From: Nitrospira sp.
GTDB lineage: Bacteria; Nitrospirota; Nitrospiria; Nitrospirales; Nitrospiraceae
Length of the DNA stretch: 64,000 nucleotides
Reading direction: 5' to 3'
Assembly (NCBI GenBank): GCA_022842445.1
Contig: JALHPO010000008.1
Span: 62,001-126,000 of the forward strand
Position 1 is the first letter of the stretch; each line of letters begins with the position of its first letter. This document shows, one piece after another, positions 1 through 7,893 of the stretch. Both the position numbers and the translations under genes were made by a program. The notes beneath the pieces were generated by a model. That model saw nothing but the letters and a program-made list of their open reading frames with translations, searched no databases and was not told where the DNA came from.

Positions 1-2207
1 ACCATTGCCAACGCTCGATTGAAATGGTTCAACGCTTCGACATTGGCCGACCGGTCCGCGTCTCTTCGGGCCGCGAGATGCCAGTACGTGATGGCCGAAC
101 GGGTCAGACCTGCCTGTTCACAGTGGTAGGCCAGGAGTTCCGGTTCCAACCGTACGCGCTCGGCGAATTTCTCTTCCAGTGTTTGAGCAATGCGGGCATG
201 GAGGAGCCGGCGAGATTTTTTGGGGAGCGTGTTGTAGGCCGCTTCCTGGACAAGCATATGCTTGAACCGATATCGCGAAAGCGGTCGTTCACCCTCCTGC
301 AGAATGATCCCTGACTTAACAAACAGATCGAGGGCGCCGTTGAGCCGGTTGTCCGTTACATCGACGGCGGCCCGTAGCAGCTCATAGGTGAACTCCCGTC
401 CGATTGCCGCTCCGATCTGAACGATTTCCTTAACCGGCCCCAATCGATCGACCCGCTCCATGAGCAACGCTTGCAGACTGTCCGGAATGACCATGTCCTT
501 CAACGGAGCCTTGAGGGTAAATGCGTCGGTTCCTTCGGCCAGCAATCCGGTCTCCAGAAGATTCTCCGTCAACGCTTCGATATACAGCGGCACCCCGTCG
601 GTTTTGGCCAGAATCGCCTGCTGCACCTCTTGCGGAAGCACCTTTCCTCCGGTCATCGTGGCAATCAGCTCGACGCTCTGCCGGCGCGGAAGCCTGTTCA
701 ATGTCAGAAATGTGACGTGGCTGTATTCCGACCACACCGGCCTGAAGTCCGGTCGAAAAGTGATCAGCAGCAACACGCGCATCTGCCTGATCCGGTCGAT
801 GGTGCGTGTCATGAGATCCAGCGTAGTGGGATCAAGCCAATGCGCATCCTCCACGATGAGCAATACCGGGGAGTGATCCGCCAGCCTATGCAAATACTGC
901 ACGAGCGCTTCCAGAGTCATGTCTTTGCGTTTGTCGGGCGACACGTTCGGCAGCTGGTATCGCTCGTCTCCTCGGATCGAGAGCAGATCCGCGAGCAAGG
1001 CAATCGTGACGCGGTCGTCGAGGCCGCTGTTGGCTACCAGCGCATCAAGCTTGTGCAGTTGCGCAGGAGCGCTGTCCTCACCGGCCAACCCCGCTGCCTG
1101 TCGCAGATAGGTAACCACGGGATACAGTGCCGTATTGGTATGGTGCGGTGAGCACTGAGATTGGATCGTCTCATAGCGATCCCCGGTAAGCTGGTCACGC
1201 AGATATCGAACCAGCCGGGACTTGCCGATGCCGGCTTCGCCGCAGAGAAGCACGACCTGGCCTTCACCGTCGACCGCTTCGCGCCAGCGCCCGAGAAGCA
1301 GCGCCGCTTCGTGCTCTCTGCCGATGAAATCGGCTAATCGGCCGGATCGATACGACTCGAACCGGCTGGCCGACGGCTTGGCACTCAACACCTGCCAGAT
1401 TCGAACCGGCGTCTCGTACCCCTTGAGAGAAACCGTCCCCTGATCGGCAAACTCGAACTCTCCCCCGACCAGACGCTTCGTCACTGAATCAACGATCAAT
1501 TGATTCGGCGCCGCCACTCCCTGGAGGCGAGAGGCCAGATTCGGCGTTTCACCGAACACCGACCGTTCTTTGGCGGTGTCCTGTCCGATGAGTTCGCCGA
1601 CGATGACGGGACCGGTCGCGATTCCGATTCGTGTCGCAATTTCACATTCCTGCTCGGGGCGATACTCCCGAGGGAGCGCCTTTACCAGCTCAATCACGGC
1701 CAGTCCGGCATGCACCGCACGCTCGGCGTCGTGCTCATGGGCATGGGGATATCCAAAATACACCAAGAGTCCGTCACCCATGTATTTTGCGATATAGCCG
1801 TTGAATCGGCTGATCGCCGCACCACAGGTATCCAGAAAACGCCTGATAGAGGCCTGGAGGTCTTCGGGGTCCAACCGGCGAGCCAGCGCCGTCGAGCCCA
1901 CAAGATCACAAAACATGACGGTCAATTGGCGTCGCTCCGCTTGATCTCGGCCGGAAGGGAACGGCGTTGCTTCCGGGTCGGTTGCGATGGGTACAGTCTG
2001 AAGCCCATCGCTGTCGGCCTTTTGTGGCAGGTGCGCGATGGCGCGCAGGAGTCTTTTCCGATGGCCGAGCACAACGCCCAGAGATGCCAAATCACCGTCG
2101 TTCAGTTCGGGCAGGACATCCCATGTGATGGCGTTCTGCTGAAATACGTCCCGATAGCGATCGAGACCGAGACTTTCCAGCCATGCCGAGACGCGATCAT
2201 CCATCAT
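1..2207 (-). CDS. SAM domain / adenylate-guanylate cyclase / AAA ATPase signalling protein (3' end outside window)
   Basis: Reading from 2207 downward the frame is open to the window edge (735 codons, no stop seen). Residues 1-65 resemble a SAM domain (MDDRVSAWLESLGLDRY). Next comes a class III nucleotidyl cyclase domain (LTVMFCDLVGSTALA, then KYMGDGLLVYFGYP and the AERAVHAGL helix), then a predicted-ATPase module with Walker A GEAGIGKS near residue 325. The visible end (ANVEALNHFNRALAM) has the look of the TPR-like tail of this family. It probably makes cAMP or cGMP under control of the STAND/AAA part; the input signal is unknown. The metal-binding aspartates (FCDLVGS, MGDG) are present, so an active cyclase is plausible. 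The start at 2207 is preferred because it begins at the SAM domain; the frame is open further upstream. Confidence 0.9.
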   Translation of the reverse strand, partial: MMDDRVSAWLESLGLDRYRDVFQQNAITWDVLPELNDGDLASLGVVLGHRKRLLRAIAHLPQKADSDGLQTVPIATDPEATPFPSGRDQAERRQLTVMFCDLVGSTALARRLDPEDLQASIRRFLDTCGAAISRFNGYIAKYMGDGLLVYFGYPHAHEHDAERAVHAGLAVIELVKALPREYRPEQECEIATRIGIATGPVIVGELIGQDTAKERSVFGETPNLASRLQGVAAPNQLIVDSVTKRLVGGEFEFADQGTVSLKGYETPVRIWQVLSAKPSASRFESYRSGRLADFIGREHEAALLLGRWREAVDGEGQVVLLCGEAGIGKSRLVRYLRDQLTGDRYETIQSQCSPHHTNTALYPVVTYLRQAAGLAGEDSAPAQLHKLDALVANSGLDDRVTIALLADLLSIRGDERYQLPNVSPDKRKDMTLEALVQYLHRLADHSPVLLIVEDAHWLDPTTLDLMTRTIDRIRQMRVLLLITFRPDFRPVWSEYSHVTFLTLNRLPRRQSVELIATMTGGKVLPQEVQQAILAKTDGVPLYIEALTENLLETGLLAEGTDAFTLKAPLKDMVIPDSLQALLMERVDRLGPVKEIVQIGAAIGREFTYELLRAAVDVTDNRLNGALDLFVKSGIILQEGERPLSRYRFKHMLVQEAAYNTLPKKSRRLLHARIAQTLEEKFAERVRLEPELLAYHCEQAGLTRSAITYWHLAARRDADRSANVEALNHFNRALAM

Positions 2208-2231
2208 GACGGCCCAAGCCTGGATCGGTGA

Positions 2232-2444
2232 ATGCCGGACATGGAATACTTGCGTCTTGCAGCCGGTGACACGTTGATTGATAATATCGCCATGCCCAAC
2301 GGTGCTTCCCCAACCAAGGTCGGCCATCGGACCATTATCCGGCACATAGAATACCGACTCATCTCGATCGGAATGTCGGTGATCGCCTACTTACTCGAGA
2401 GAGCCGTCCTGCGCTCGATCAGGCGCGACAAACTCGAAGCGTAG
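2232..2444 (+). CDS. small putative membrane protein
   Basis: A 70-codon frame divergent from the cyclase gene. The last 40 codons have the G/C-rich third positions usual for genes here and encode a single hydrophobic stretch (RLISIGMSVIAYLLERAVL) followed by a basic tail (RSIRRDKLEA), like a small one-helix inner-membrane protein. The N-terminal 20 codons look less coding-like, and an internal ATG at 2292 would give a 50-residue protein. No clear Shine-Dalgarno sequence precedes either start. I do not recognise a family. It may be a real small protein or a chance frame in the divergent promoter region. Confidence 0.35.
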   Translation: MPDMEYLRLAAGDTLIDNIAMPNGASPTKVGHRTIIRHIEYRLISIGMSVIAYLLERAVLRSIRRDKLEA

Positions 2445-2477
2445 GGTCCGCTCAATCGCCGCCAGAACAACGCACCG

Positions 2478-4562
2478 TCAACGTCCTCGCATCAGATCGA
2501 GGACCAATCCAAGAGTCAGCAGTCCGGCCACGATCCCGAACGTGACCGGTATCCAATCTGCGACTGTTCCCGACATGACCGTGAGCGCACAGGAGAGGAT
2601 GCTTGTTGCAGCGGCAAAACCCAGCGCCAGGCGCCGCCCGGTTCGTCGAACCATATCTTCGAGCGAGTTGGCCTTGAAATTTACCACCAGCTTCTGGCCG
2701 GGACGAGCGCCAATCAGGTGTTCGATCGCTTCGGTCACCCTTTCGGCTCGCACTTGTAGCTTCTGTACTTGATAGGCGATCGCTTTGGGATCGAGCGCGG
2801 CCCCCATCCGCTTGATCATGACGCGCATCAAAAACTTGCCCGCGACGTCATACGGATCAAGCGTTGGGTCAAGATTCGCGGTCGCCAGCTGGACCTGCGC
2901 CAGCGCCTTGGCTGCGAGCGTGAGTGAGGCCGGCATCGGCACCCCGTGCCGAAATGCGATCGCGCTCATTTCCTGCAGCAGCGGCCCGATCTGCATCTCA
3001 GCAAGGGCCGCCTTTCTGTATTTCGCCATCACCTCGCCGATTTCGCTTTGAAACCGCGGAACGTCCAGATCACTGCGGTCGATCGCACCCGTCATCATCA
3101 GCGTGACATCGCTGAGAAAGGCCACATCTTCCTTCCACAGAGCCATCAGCAACAACAGAAGATGTTCCCGTACCTTGGCATCGATGGCGCCGACCATTCC
3201 AAAGTCGAGAATGTAGATGCGGTTCTTCCACCACATGAGATTGCCCGGGTGAGGATCGGCATGGAAGAAACCGTCGACGACGATCTGCTTGTAGAAACTT
3301 TCCAACAGCTGGCGGGCCGCCTCGATACGCTCCGGGCCTTCCGGCGCCTGTGCGATCGAGCCGCCTTGAATCTCCTCCATCACCAATAAGCGGGCTGTCG
3401 ACAGCTCCCGGTAGACAGAGGGGACCGCCAACCGGTCATAGTCTGCAAGGACAGTCTGCATCCGCCCGATATTGTCGACTTCTTGGCAAAAATCGAGTTC
3501 GCGCTGCAGTGACGTGGCAAGGTGTTTGAACACCGCCTCCATGTTCACCACCTGGTTGAGGGCCTGACGTTGCCCCACCTTTTGAGCGAATATCTCTAGC
3601 AGAGCGAGATCCTGCTCGATGTCGACCCGAGCGGTGGGTCGCTGAACCTTGATCACGACTCGGTCGCCGTTTTCGAGCGTGGCCCGATGGACTTGGGCGA
3701 TGGTCCCGGCAGCAAGCGGTTTGGGGTCAATCGACTCAAACACATCCTCCCATGGCACCCCCAACTCCTGTTCGGCTACTCGAACAACCTCACGCTCGGG
3801 CATGGGGGGCACGTGACTCTGCAACATCGCGAGTTCTTCGATGTATTCCGCAGGAAGAAGATCCGGGCGGGTCGACAGCACTTGGCCGAGCTTTGAGAAG
3901 GTCGGGCCCAGCTCCTCGAGCGCCGCGCGCAGGCGCTTGGCCTGCTGACGGCGAATGGAAACGTCCAATTGATCGGGCGGGCTGAAGAGCTCTTTGAGGC
4001 CATGCTTCGCCATGACCGTCGCGATATGCATGGCTCGGCCTGCCAGGTGAGGCTCGAAAGCTTGAGGTTCACCCTTGGACTGAAGTACTCGCACCGATTC
4101 AGGAGCCTGCTCACCCCCGGATAGGAGGGTATTCACAATAATGACGGTACAATGGGAATTGTGGCTGATGCGGTTCGGTACGTTACCGAGCAGGAACTCC
4201 TTTCGTCCGGCCATGCCCGAATTACCGACCACCAGAACATCGATGGCTTCACGCTCAGCGGCGCGGACGATGGTCAGTGCCGGATCGGGATCAATCGCGA
4301 CGAGGGCATGTCCTCGCTCTCCCGCCAACTGCCTCACGACATTGCCGAGCTCATCGTTGGCGGCAGCGGCTCGTGTATGCTCCGCTGCCCCGAATTCCGT
4401 GGTGGACGGGTGGTTCGGCACGATCACCTGCACCACAAACAACTCTGCCCCGTAGCGGTCAGCGAACTCAGCGGCCCACTGAACGGCATGGTCTGCCGTT
4501 TTGGAGCGGTCCGTGCCGACCATCACACGTCGTATGGCGCTGTTGTGGGGAGCATTGTTCAT
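2478..4562 (-). CDS. UspA-UbiB/AarF fusion: universal stress domain plus ABC1-family atypical kinase
   Basis: A 694-residue protein with two fused domains. Residues 1-140 are a universal stress protein domain (VMVGTDRSKTADHAVQWA, ending with the nucleotide loop GNSGMAGRKEFLLGNV). From about residue 190 it is a UbiB/AarF/ABC1 atypical kinase: KxGQ-type motif SKLGQVLSTRPDLLP, Ala-rich loop PLAAGTIAQVHRA, VIKVQRP lysine, catalytic HADPHPGN and DFG (ILDFGMVGA). Two C-terminal hydrophobic helices (LALGFAAATSILSCALTVM and TFGIVAGLLTLGLVLDLM) anchor it in the membrane. UbiB proteins support quinone biosynthesis or lipid handling as ATPases; the Usp domain may add stress or nucleotide sensing (inference). 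The start at 4562 has GGAG 10-13 nt upstream; a start at 4640 would overlap the MarR gene. It lies 29 bp behind MarR, probably in one transcript. Confidence 0.9.
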   Translation of the reverse strand: MNNAPHNSAIRRVMVGTDRSKTADHAVQWAAEFADRYGAELFVVQVIVPNHPSTTEFGAAEHTRAAAANDELGNVVRQLAGERGHALVAIDPDPALTIVRAAEREAIDVLVVGNSGMAGRKEFLLGNVPNRISHNSHCTVIIVNTLLSGGEQAPESVRVLQSKGEPQAFEPHLAGRAMHIATVMAKHGLKELFSPPDQLDVSIRRQQAKRLRAALEELGPTFSKLGQVLSTRPDLLPAEYIEELAMLQSHVPPMPEREVVRVAEQELGVPWEDVFESIDPKPLAAGTIAQVHRATLENGDRVVIKVQRPTARVDIEQDLALLEIFAQKVGQRQALNQVVNMEAVFKHLATSLQRELDFCQEVDNIGRMQTVLADYDRLAVPSVYRELSTARLLVMEEIQGGSIAQAPEGPERIEAARQLLESFYKQIVVDGFFHADPHPGNLMWWKNRIYILDFGMVGAIDAKVREHLLLLLMALWKEDVAFLSDVTLMMTGAIDRSDLDVPRFQSEIGEVMAKYRKAALAEMQIGPLLQEMSAIAFRHGVPMPASLTLAAKALAQVQLATANLDPTLDPYDVAGKFLMRVMIKRMGAALDPKAIAYQVQKLQVRAERVTEAIEHLIGARPGQKLVVNFKANSLEDMVRRTGRRLALGFAAATSILSCALTVMSGTVADWIPVTFGIVAGLLTLGLVLDLMRGR

Positions 4563-4591
4563 GTTGGCTGCTCTCCGCTGAATACCCTGCC

Positions 4592-5044
4592 TCAACCATC
4601 CTGGCGAAAGCTGTCCCGCAGGCGCAGAAGCAATGCGCACGCCTGCTCCACCTCTTGAGGGCTCAAGGCTCGCTCGAAGAATGGATGAAGGAAATCGACG
4701 TGCGCCGCAAAAGTTTTGCGAAAGAGCGCATCGCCTTTTGCCGTCAACGACACTTTCGTATAGCGGCGATCCCCGCGTATCGTCTCCCGCCTGATCAACC
4801 CCTTTGACGCCAGACGGTCCAGCACTCCAGTCAGCGTGCCTTTGGTCACAAGGGTTTGCTCTGATAAATCGGAACAGGTCATACCGCCGGTATCGCCCAG
4901 CGTCACAAGCACATCGAATTGGGACGGGGTCAACCTCATGGATTTGATGTGCCGGCTGCCTGTACGCCAGAAGGCCAGATAGGCCTCGACCAAGGGCCGA
5001 ACGAGCTTGAGGTAGGGATCGTCCTTCAGATGGGGCACTTCCAT
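4592..5044 (-). CDS. MarR-family transcriptional regulator
   Basis: A 150-residue winged-helix regulator. The MarR fold is visible as LTPSQFDVLVTLGDTGGMTCSDLSEQTLVTKGTLTGVLDRLASKGLI (recognition helix) followed by the wing RRETIRGDRRYTKVSLTAKGD and a C-terminal dimer helix. It is transcribed towards the Usp-UbiB kinase and away from the HEAT protein at 5142, so it may control itself and either neighbour. The ATG at 5044 is chosen because TTGACG-N17-TATTCT ends 6 nt before it, which makes this start the predicted transcription start (leaderless). A longer frame back to 5143 would collide with the divergent ATG at 5142. Confidence 0.88.
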   Translation of the reverse strand: MEVPHLKDDPYLKLVRPLVEAYLAFWRTGSRHIKSMRLTPSQFDVLVTLGDTGGMTCSDLSEQTLVTKGTLTGVLDRLASKGLIRRETIRGDRRYTKVSLTAKGDALFRKTFAAHVDFLHPFFERALSPQEVEQACALLLRLRDSFRQDG

Positions 5045-5050
5045 GAACGG

Positions 5051-5079
5051 AGAATAGTGGGAAGCAGATGAATCGTCAA
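5051..5079 (-). promoter_or_regulatory. sigma-70-like promoter of the MarR gene, leaderless geometry
   Basis: On the minus strand TTGACG (5079-5074), 17 bp spacer, TATTCT (5056-5051), then 6 nt and the ATG at 5044. Transcription would begin at about the start codon. No Shine-Dalgarno sequence is present. Confidence 0.6.
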
Positions 5080-5102
5080 GGCGGAGCCCGTCCAGGAGTT
5101 CG

Positions 5103-5132
5103 TTGACGGCTGATCGATTGCGCCCGTAAGAT
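5103..5132 (+). promoter_or_regulatory. sigma-70-like promoter of the HEAT-repeat membrane protein
   Basis: TTGACG (5103-5108), 18 bp, TAAGAT (5127-5132), with the ATG 10 nt after the -10 box and no Shine-Dalgarno sequence, so the mRNA leader would be only a few nucleotides. It is back to back with the MarR promoter; the two -35 boxes are 23 bp apart. Confidence 0.5.
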
Positions 5133-5141
5133 CCTGTTCCC

Positions 5142-5780
5142 ATGACGGACCATCACGAACGAGGGCAGTTCTCTCCAACGGCGATCGTCATTCTGATCGG
5201 CCTCATCGTAGCCGGCGTGTGGATTTGGAAACGGCTGCCCGCAGAAACCCAAGATTATGTCACCGATCAGGCGCTGCCTGTCGCTGCCGGAGGAGCGGCC
5301 GTTGCGTCGATGGTCCTGGCCGCGATTGTGAAAATCCGGCGGCACGCGGCAACGCGCCGTGAACGGCATCGGCTCATTGGCGCCTTCCAGCGTGAGCAGG
5401 CGGAGGAGAAGAAGCTGGACCTGTCGTTTGCCCTCATAGAATGCAATGCCTACCGGCTTGAAGGACTTGAAGAGATCGCGCCGGCATTGAAAAATCTCTG
5501 GGTGGTGACGCTTCAGCGAGCCTTAGGCGACGAACGCCATCGCATCAGAGGCATGGCAGCCAGTCATCTGGGTGTCTTGCAAGATCCGTCGGTGGCGCCA
5601 CTTCTGGTGAACGCACTGAAGGACGACCATGCCTACGTGCGCGCGTGCGCGGCGTTGGGGCTGGGGAGACTGCGGGCGACAGACGCGCAGGATCGGCTGG
5701 CACAGGTCGCAGAGGAGGACGGGGATCAAACAGTGAGGGGCCGGGCGCGGGAAGCCCTGGAAAGGATTCGCAGCCGATAG
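5142..5780 (+). CDS. membrane-anchored HEAT-repeat protein
   Basis: A 212-residue protein with two hydrophobic segments near the N terminus (TAIVILIGLIVAGVWIW, residues 13-29; LPVAAGGAAVASMVLAAIV, about 45-63), a basic charged linker (KIRRHAATRRERHR), and about 140 residues of helical repeats. The last part has clear HEAT-like units (HRIRGMAASHLGVLQDPSVAPLLVNALKDDHAYVRACAALGLGRL). Such domains bind proteins or serve in phycobilin-lyase-like scaffolds; no enzymatic motif is visible. It is divergent from MarR and converges on the metallophosphoesterase with only 8 bp between stop codons. Function unknown. Confidence 0.8.
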   Translation: MTDHHERGQFSPTAIVILIGLIVAGVWIWKRLPAETQDYVTDQALPVAAGGAAVASMVLAAIVKIRRHAATRRERHRLIGAFQREQAEEKKLDLSFALIECNAYRLEGLEEIAPALKNLWVVTLQRALGDERHRIRGMAASHLGVLQDPSVAPLLVNALKDDHAYVRACAALGLGRLRATDAQDRLAQVAEEDGDQTVRGRAREALERIRSR

Positions 5781-5788
5781 CCGGCCTG

Positions 5789-6652
5789 TCAGGTCTGACT
5801 CCGCTCCTCAATCCACTCAAGTACAGCGATCTCGGGCCGACAATTCCAGCGGAACGGGAGGAAAGACCAGCCGAGTCCCCGATTGATGTAGAGGGTGTGT
5901 TCGCCCGACTCATACCGGCCTGACACCCGGCCATTGCATCCGGGAGGCAGCCAGAACGTCGGGATGCCCGGCACCTGCCACTGTCCCCCGTGGCTATGCC
6001 CGCACAGGATCAGATCGATGGCATGATGCGCCTTCACTTGATCGAGGATATTCGGCGCATGGGCCAATAACAGGGTAAAGCGATGGTCGGCCTGAGGCGG
6101 GACACAGTGCAGATCGGCACGGTGCAGCGACGGATCATCGACACCGACGATCGCCAACTCGCCTTTTTCCGTTGAGACAAAGACACTTTGATTCACCAGT
6201 AATGTTATTTTATGCCGATCGGCCAATTCGGCGTAGTCCGTCACCGGCACACCGCTGTAGTGATCGTGATTGCCCAATGTCACAAATACCGGCGCGGTTT
6301 CCCGCAGGCGCGCAAGAAATCGAAAGAGATGGGGGAGCCCTTCAGGCACGTTGAGCAAGTCGCCCGTGATGAAAATCCAATCGGGCTGAAGCGCCCTCAC
6401 GGTGTCCACAATGCGATCATGACGTGGGTAGTAGATGTCCAGATGCAAATCGGTCAAATGGACGGCGCGGTGACCTGCCAACGGCCCATGTACATGGGTA
6501 TGCCGGGTTACCTCGTGGTCGGACAGGCCAAACTCCCACTGTGGGACGAGGCTGAACAGTCTATAGAGTGGCTCACTCAGACAAGCTCCGACGGAGGATC
6601 GCACGCGGTCAGGCCATGATAATCTCTGACGCGCGCTCATTCCATGATCCAT
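5789..6652 (-). CDS. YkuE/YaeI-type calcineurin-like metallophosphoesterase
   Basis: A 287-residue metallophosphoesterase. The metal-ligand motifs are in order: HLTDLHLD, ITGDLLN (GD), TLGNHDHYSG (GNHD), LLLAHAPN and CGHSHGGQ (GHxH). The arrangement matches the YkuE/YaeI group, which hydrolyses phosphodiester lipids such as UDP-diacylglucosamine or phosphatidylglycerol phosphate derivatives; the actual substrate here is not known. An N-terminal region without strong hydrophobicity suggests a cytoplasmic or peripheral enzyme. The start at 6652 (MDHGMSARQ) is chosen for the purine-rich GAGAGGGGCGAGAG upstream and the promoter beyond it; a start at 6715 would lie upstream of that promoter. Confidence 0.88.
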   Translation of the reverse strand: MDHGMSARQRLSWPDRVRSSVGACLSEPLYRLFSLVPQWEFGLSDHEVTRHTHVHGPLAGHRAVHLTDLHLDIYYPRHDRIVDTVRALQPDWIFITGDLLNVPEGLPHLFRFLARLRETAPVFVTLGNHDHYSGVPVTDYAELADRHKITLLVNQSVFVSTEKGELAIVGVDDPSLHRADLHCVPPQADHRFTLLLAHAPNILDQVKAHHAIDLILCGHSHGGQWQVPGIPTFWLPPGCNGRVSGRYESGEHTLYINRGLGWSFLPFRWNCRPEIAVLEWIEERSQT

Positions 6653-6687
6653 GCTGTTCTCTCGCCCCTCTCGAGTCGAATAGAAAA

Positions 6688-6715
6688 AGTATAGCATGGG
6701 CTTATTGGCCAACAA
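6688..6715 (-). promoter_or_regulatory. sigma-70-like promoter of the metallophosphoesterase
   Basis: On the minus strand TTGTTG (6715-6710), 16 bp, TATACT (6693-6688). The same hexamers and spacing occur at 20949-20976 in front of the GGDEF gene. Confidence 0.55.
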
Positions 6716-6766
6716 TTAATGGACGCTTGAACGGCATACAGACCATTTAGAGATAGGGAGTACCGC

Positions 6767-7801
6767 GTGGAACCATCAATCGAGCCCTTCCTCACAAGCG
6801 ATATCCCCGGCATCGGCGGACAGATCCGCGCGACGCCGGAAGACTTTCAGGTGGAGGAACGCCCGCTCTATCTGCCCTGCGGGGAAGGAGAACATCTCTA
6901 TGTGAGGATCTCCAAACGGGGTCTCTCGACGCCGGACCTCGTTCGCCGCCTTTCGTCGACACTCGGCGTGAAAGCGCAGGCCATCGGAGTCGCCGGGTTA
7001 AAAGACGCCCGCGCAATCACCACTCAAATGGTCTCGCTGCAAGGAATCACGCCTCAGCAGGTGTCGCAGCTGAAGACCGATGAACAGCTTTTGTCTGTGG
7101 AAGTCCTGGCTCGACATCGCAATCGATTACGCACCGGCCATCATGCCGGAAACCACTTTCGCTTGGTCGTCCGCGACGTTGCCGCCAGGGCCGCTGAGGC
7201 GGTGCCGGCCGTGCTCGATCGACTTGGTGCGCGCGGCGTGCCCAACTACTTCGGCCCCCAGCGCCAGGGCAAGAGCGGCGATAACTATCAGATCGGCGCC
7301 GCCTTGCTGACCGATCCGCGGCGGCGCGAGAAAATGGGCCGGGCCAAACGCATCTGGTATCTGAATACGTACCAGTCATTTCTCTTCAACCGCATGCTGG
7401 CCCGGCGTATCGACCGTATCGATCGTGTGCTGGCGGGCGATTGGGCCATGAAGTCGGACAACGGCGCCTGTTTTCAAGTCGAAGACGCCGATCAGGAACA
7501 GCCTCGCGCCGATCGTTTTGAAATCAGCCCGACGGGAATTCTATTCGGTTCGCGGGCGTCATGGGCCGATGGCGAGCCAGGCAAGATTGAAGAGGCCGTC
7601 ATCGCGGAAGCGGGAACGACACGAGATGCCCTGGTCGCAGCAGGAAAGGCCTGCGGCTTCCGCGGCGAACGCCGTGCGTTACGGATCCCGTTGGCGGAGT
7701 TGGAGTGGTCACTGAATGGTTCGGTCCTCACTCTGGCCTTTGCACTCCCGCCCGGCGCCTATGCCACGAGTGTATTGCGCGAATTGATGAAAACCATCTG
7801 A
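6767..7801 (+). CDS. truD: tRNA pseudouridine(13) synthase TruD
   Basis: A 344-residue protein matching TruD, which isomerises U13 of tRNA-Glu and others. The N-terminal FxVxE-like element (PEDFQVEERPLYLP) and the catalytic motif GVAGLKDARAITTQ, whose Asp is the nucleophile, are present, followed by the NYFGPQRQGK motif and the TRUD insertion domain. The start is GTG at 6767, preceded by AGGGAG at 6755-6760. It stands alone and divergent from the metallophosphoesterase; the arginine-catabolism pair begins 92 bp downstream. Confidence 0.95.
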   Translation: MEPSIEPFLTSDIPGIGGQIRATPEDFQVEERPLYLPCGEGEHLYVRISKRGLSTPDLVRRLSSTLGVKAQAIGVAGLKDARAITTQMVSLQGITPQQVSQLKTDEQLLSVEVLARHRNRLRTGHHAGNHFRLVVRDVAARAAEAVPAVLDRLGARGVPNYFGPQRQGKSGDNYQIGAALLTDPRRREKMGRAKRIWYLNTYQSFLFNRMLARRIDRIDRVLAGDWAMKSDNGACFQVEDADQEQPRADRFEISPTGILFGSRASWADGEPGKIEEAVIAEAGTTRDALVAAGKACGFRGERRALRIPLAELEWSLNGSVLTLAFALPPGAYATSVLRELMKTI

Positions 7802-7893
7802 ACCGGACACATCACTCATGTCGTGATTTACAATGCCCCTGTGGTCTCCGGTCATTCACTGATAGAATCAGTGAGGCATCCCCAGGAGACGCC

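Noticed and set aside
471..1151. Long plus-strand open frame opposite the cyclase gene (226 codons)
   Set aside because: It is the antisense shadow of the cyclase/ATPase frame, which has clear domains; the plus frame has no family match or ribosome site.
1379..1395. tRNA-like GATTCGAACC
   Set aside because: It resembles a T-loop but lies in the cyclase frame and no acceptor or anticodon stem can be formed around it.
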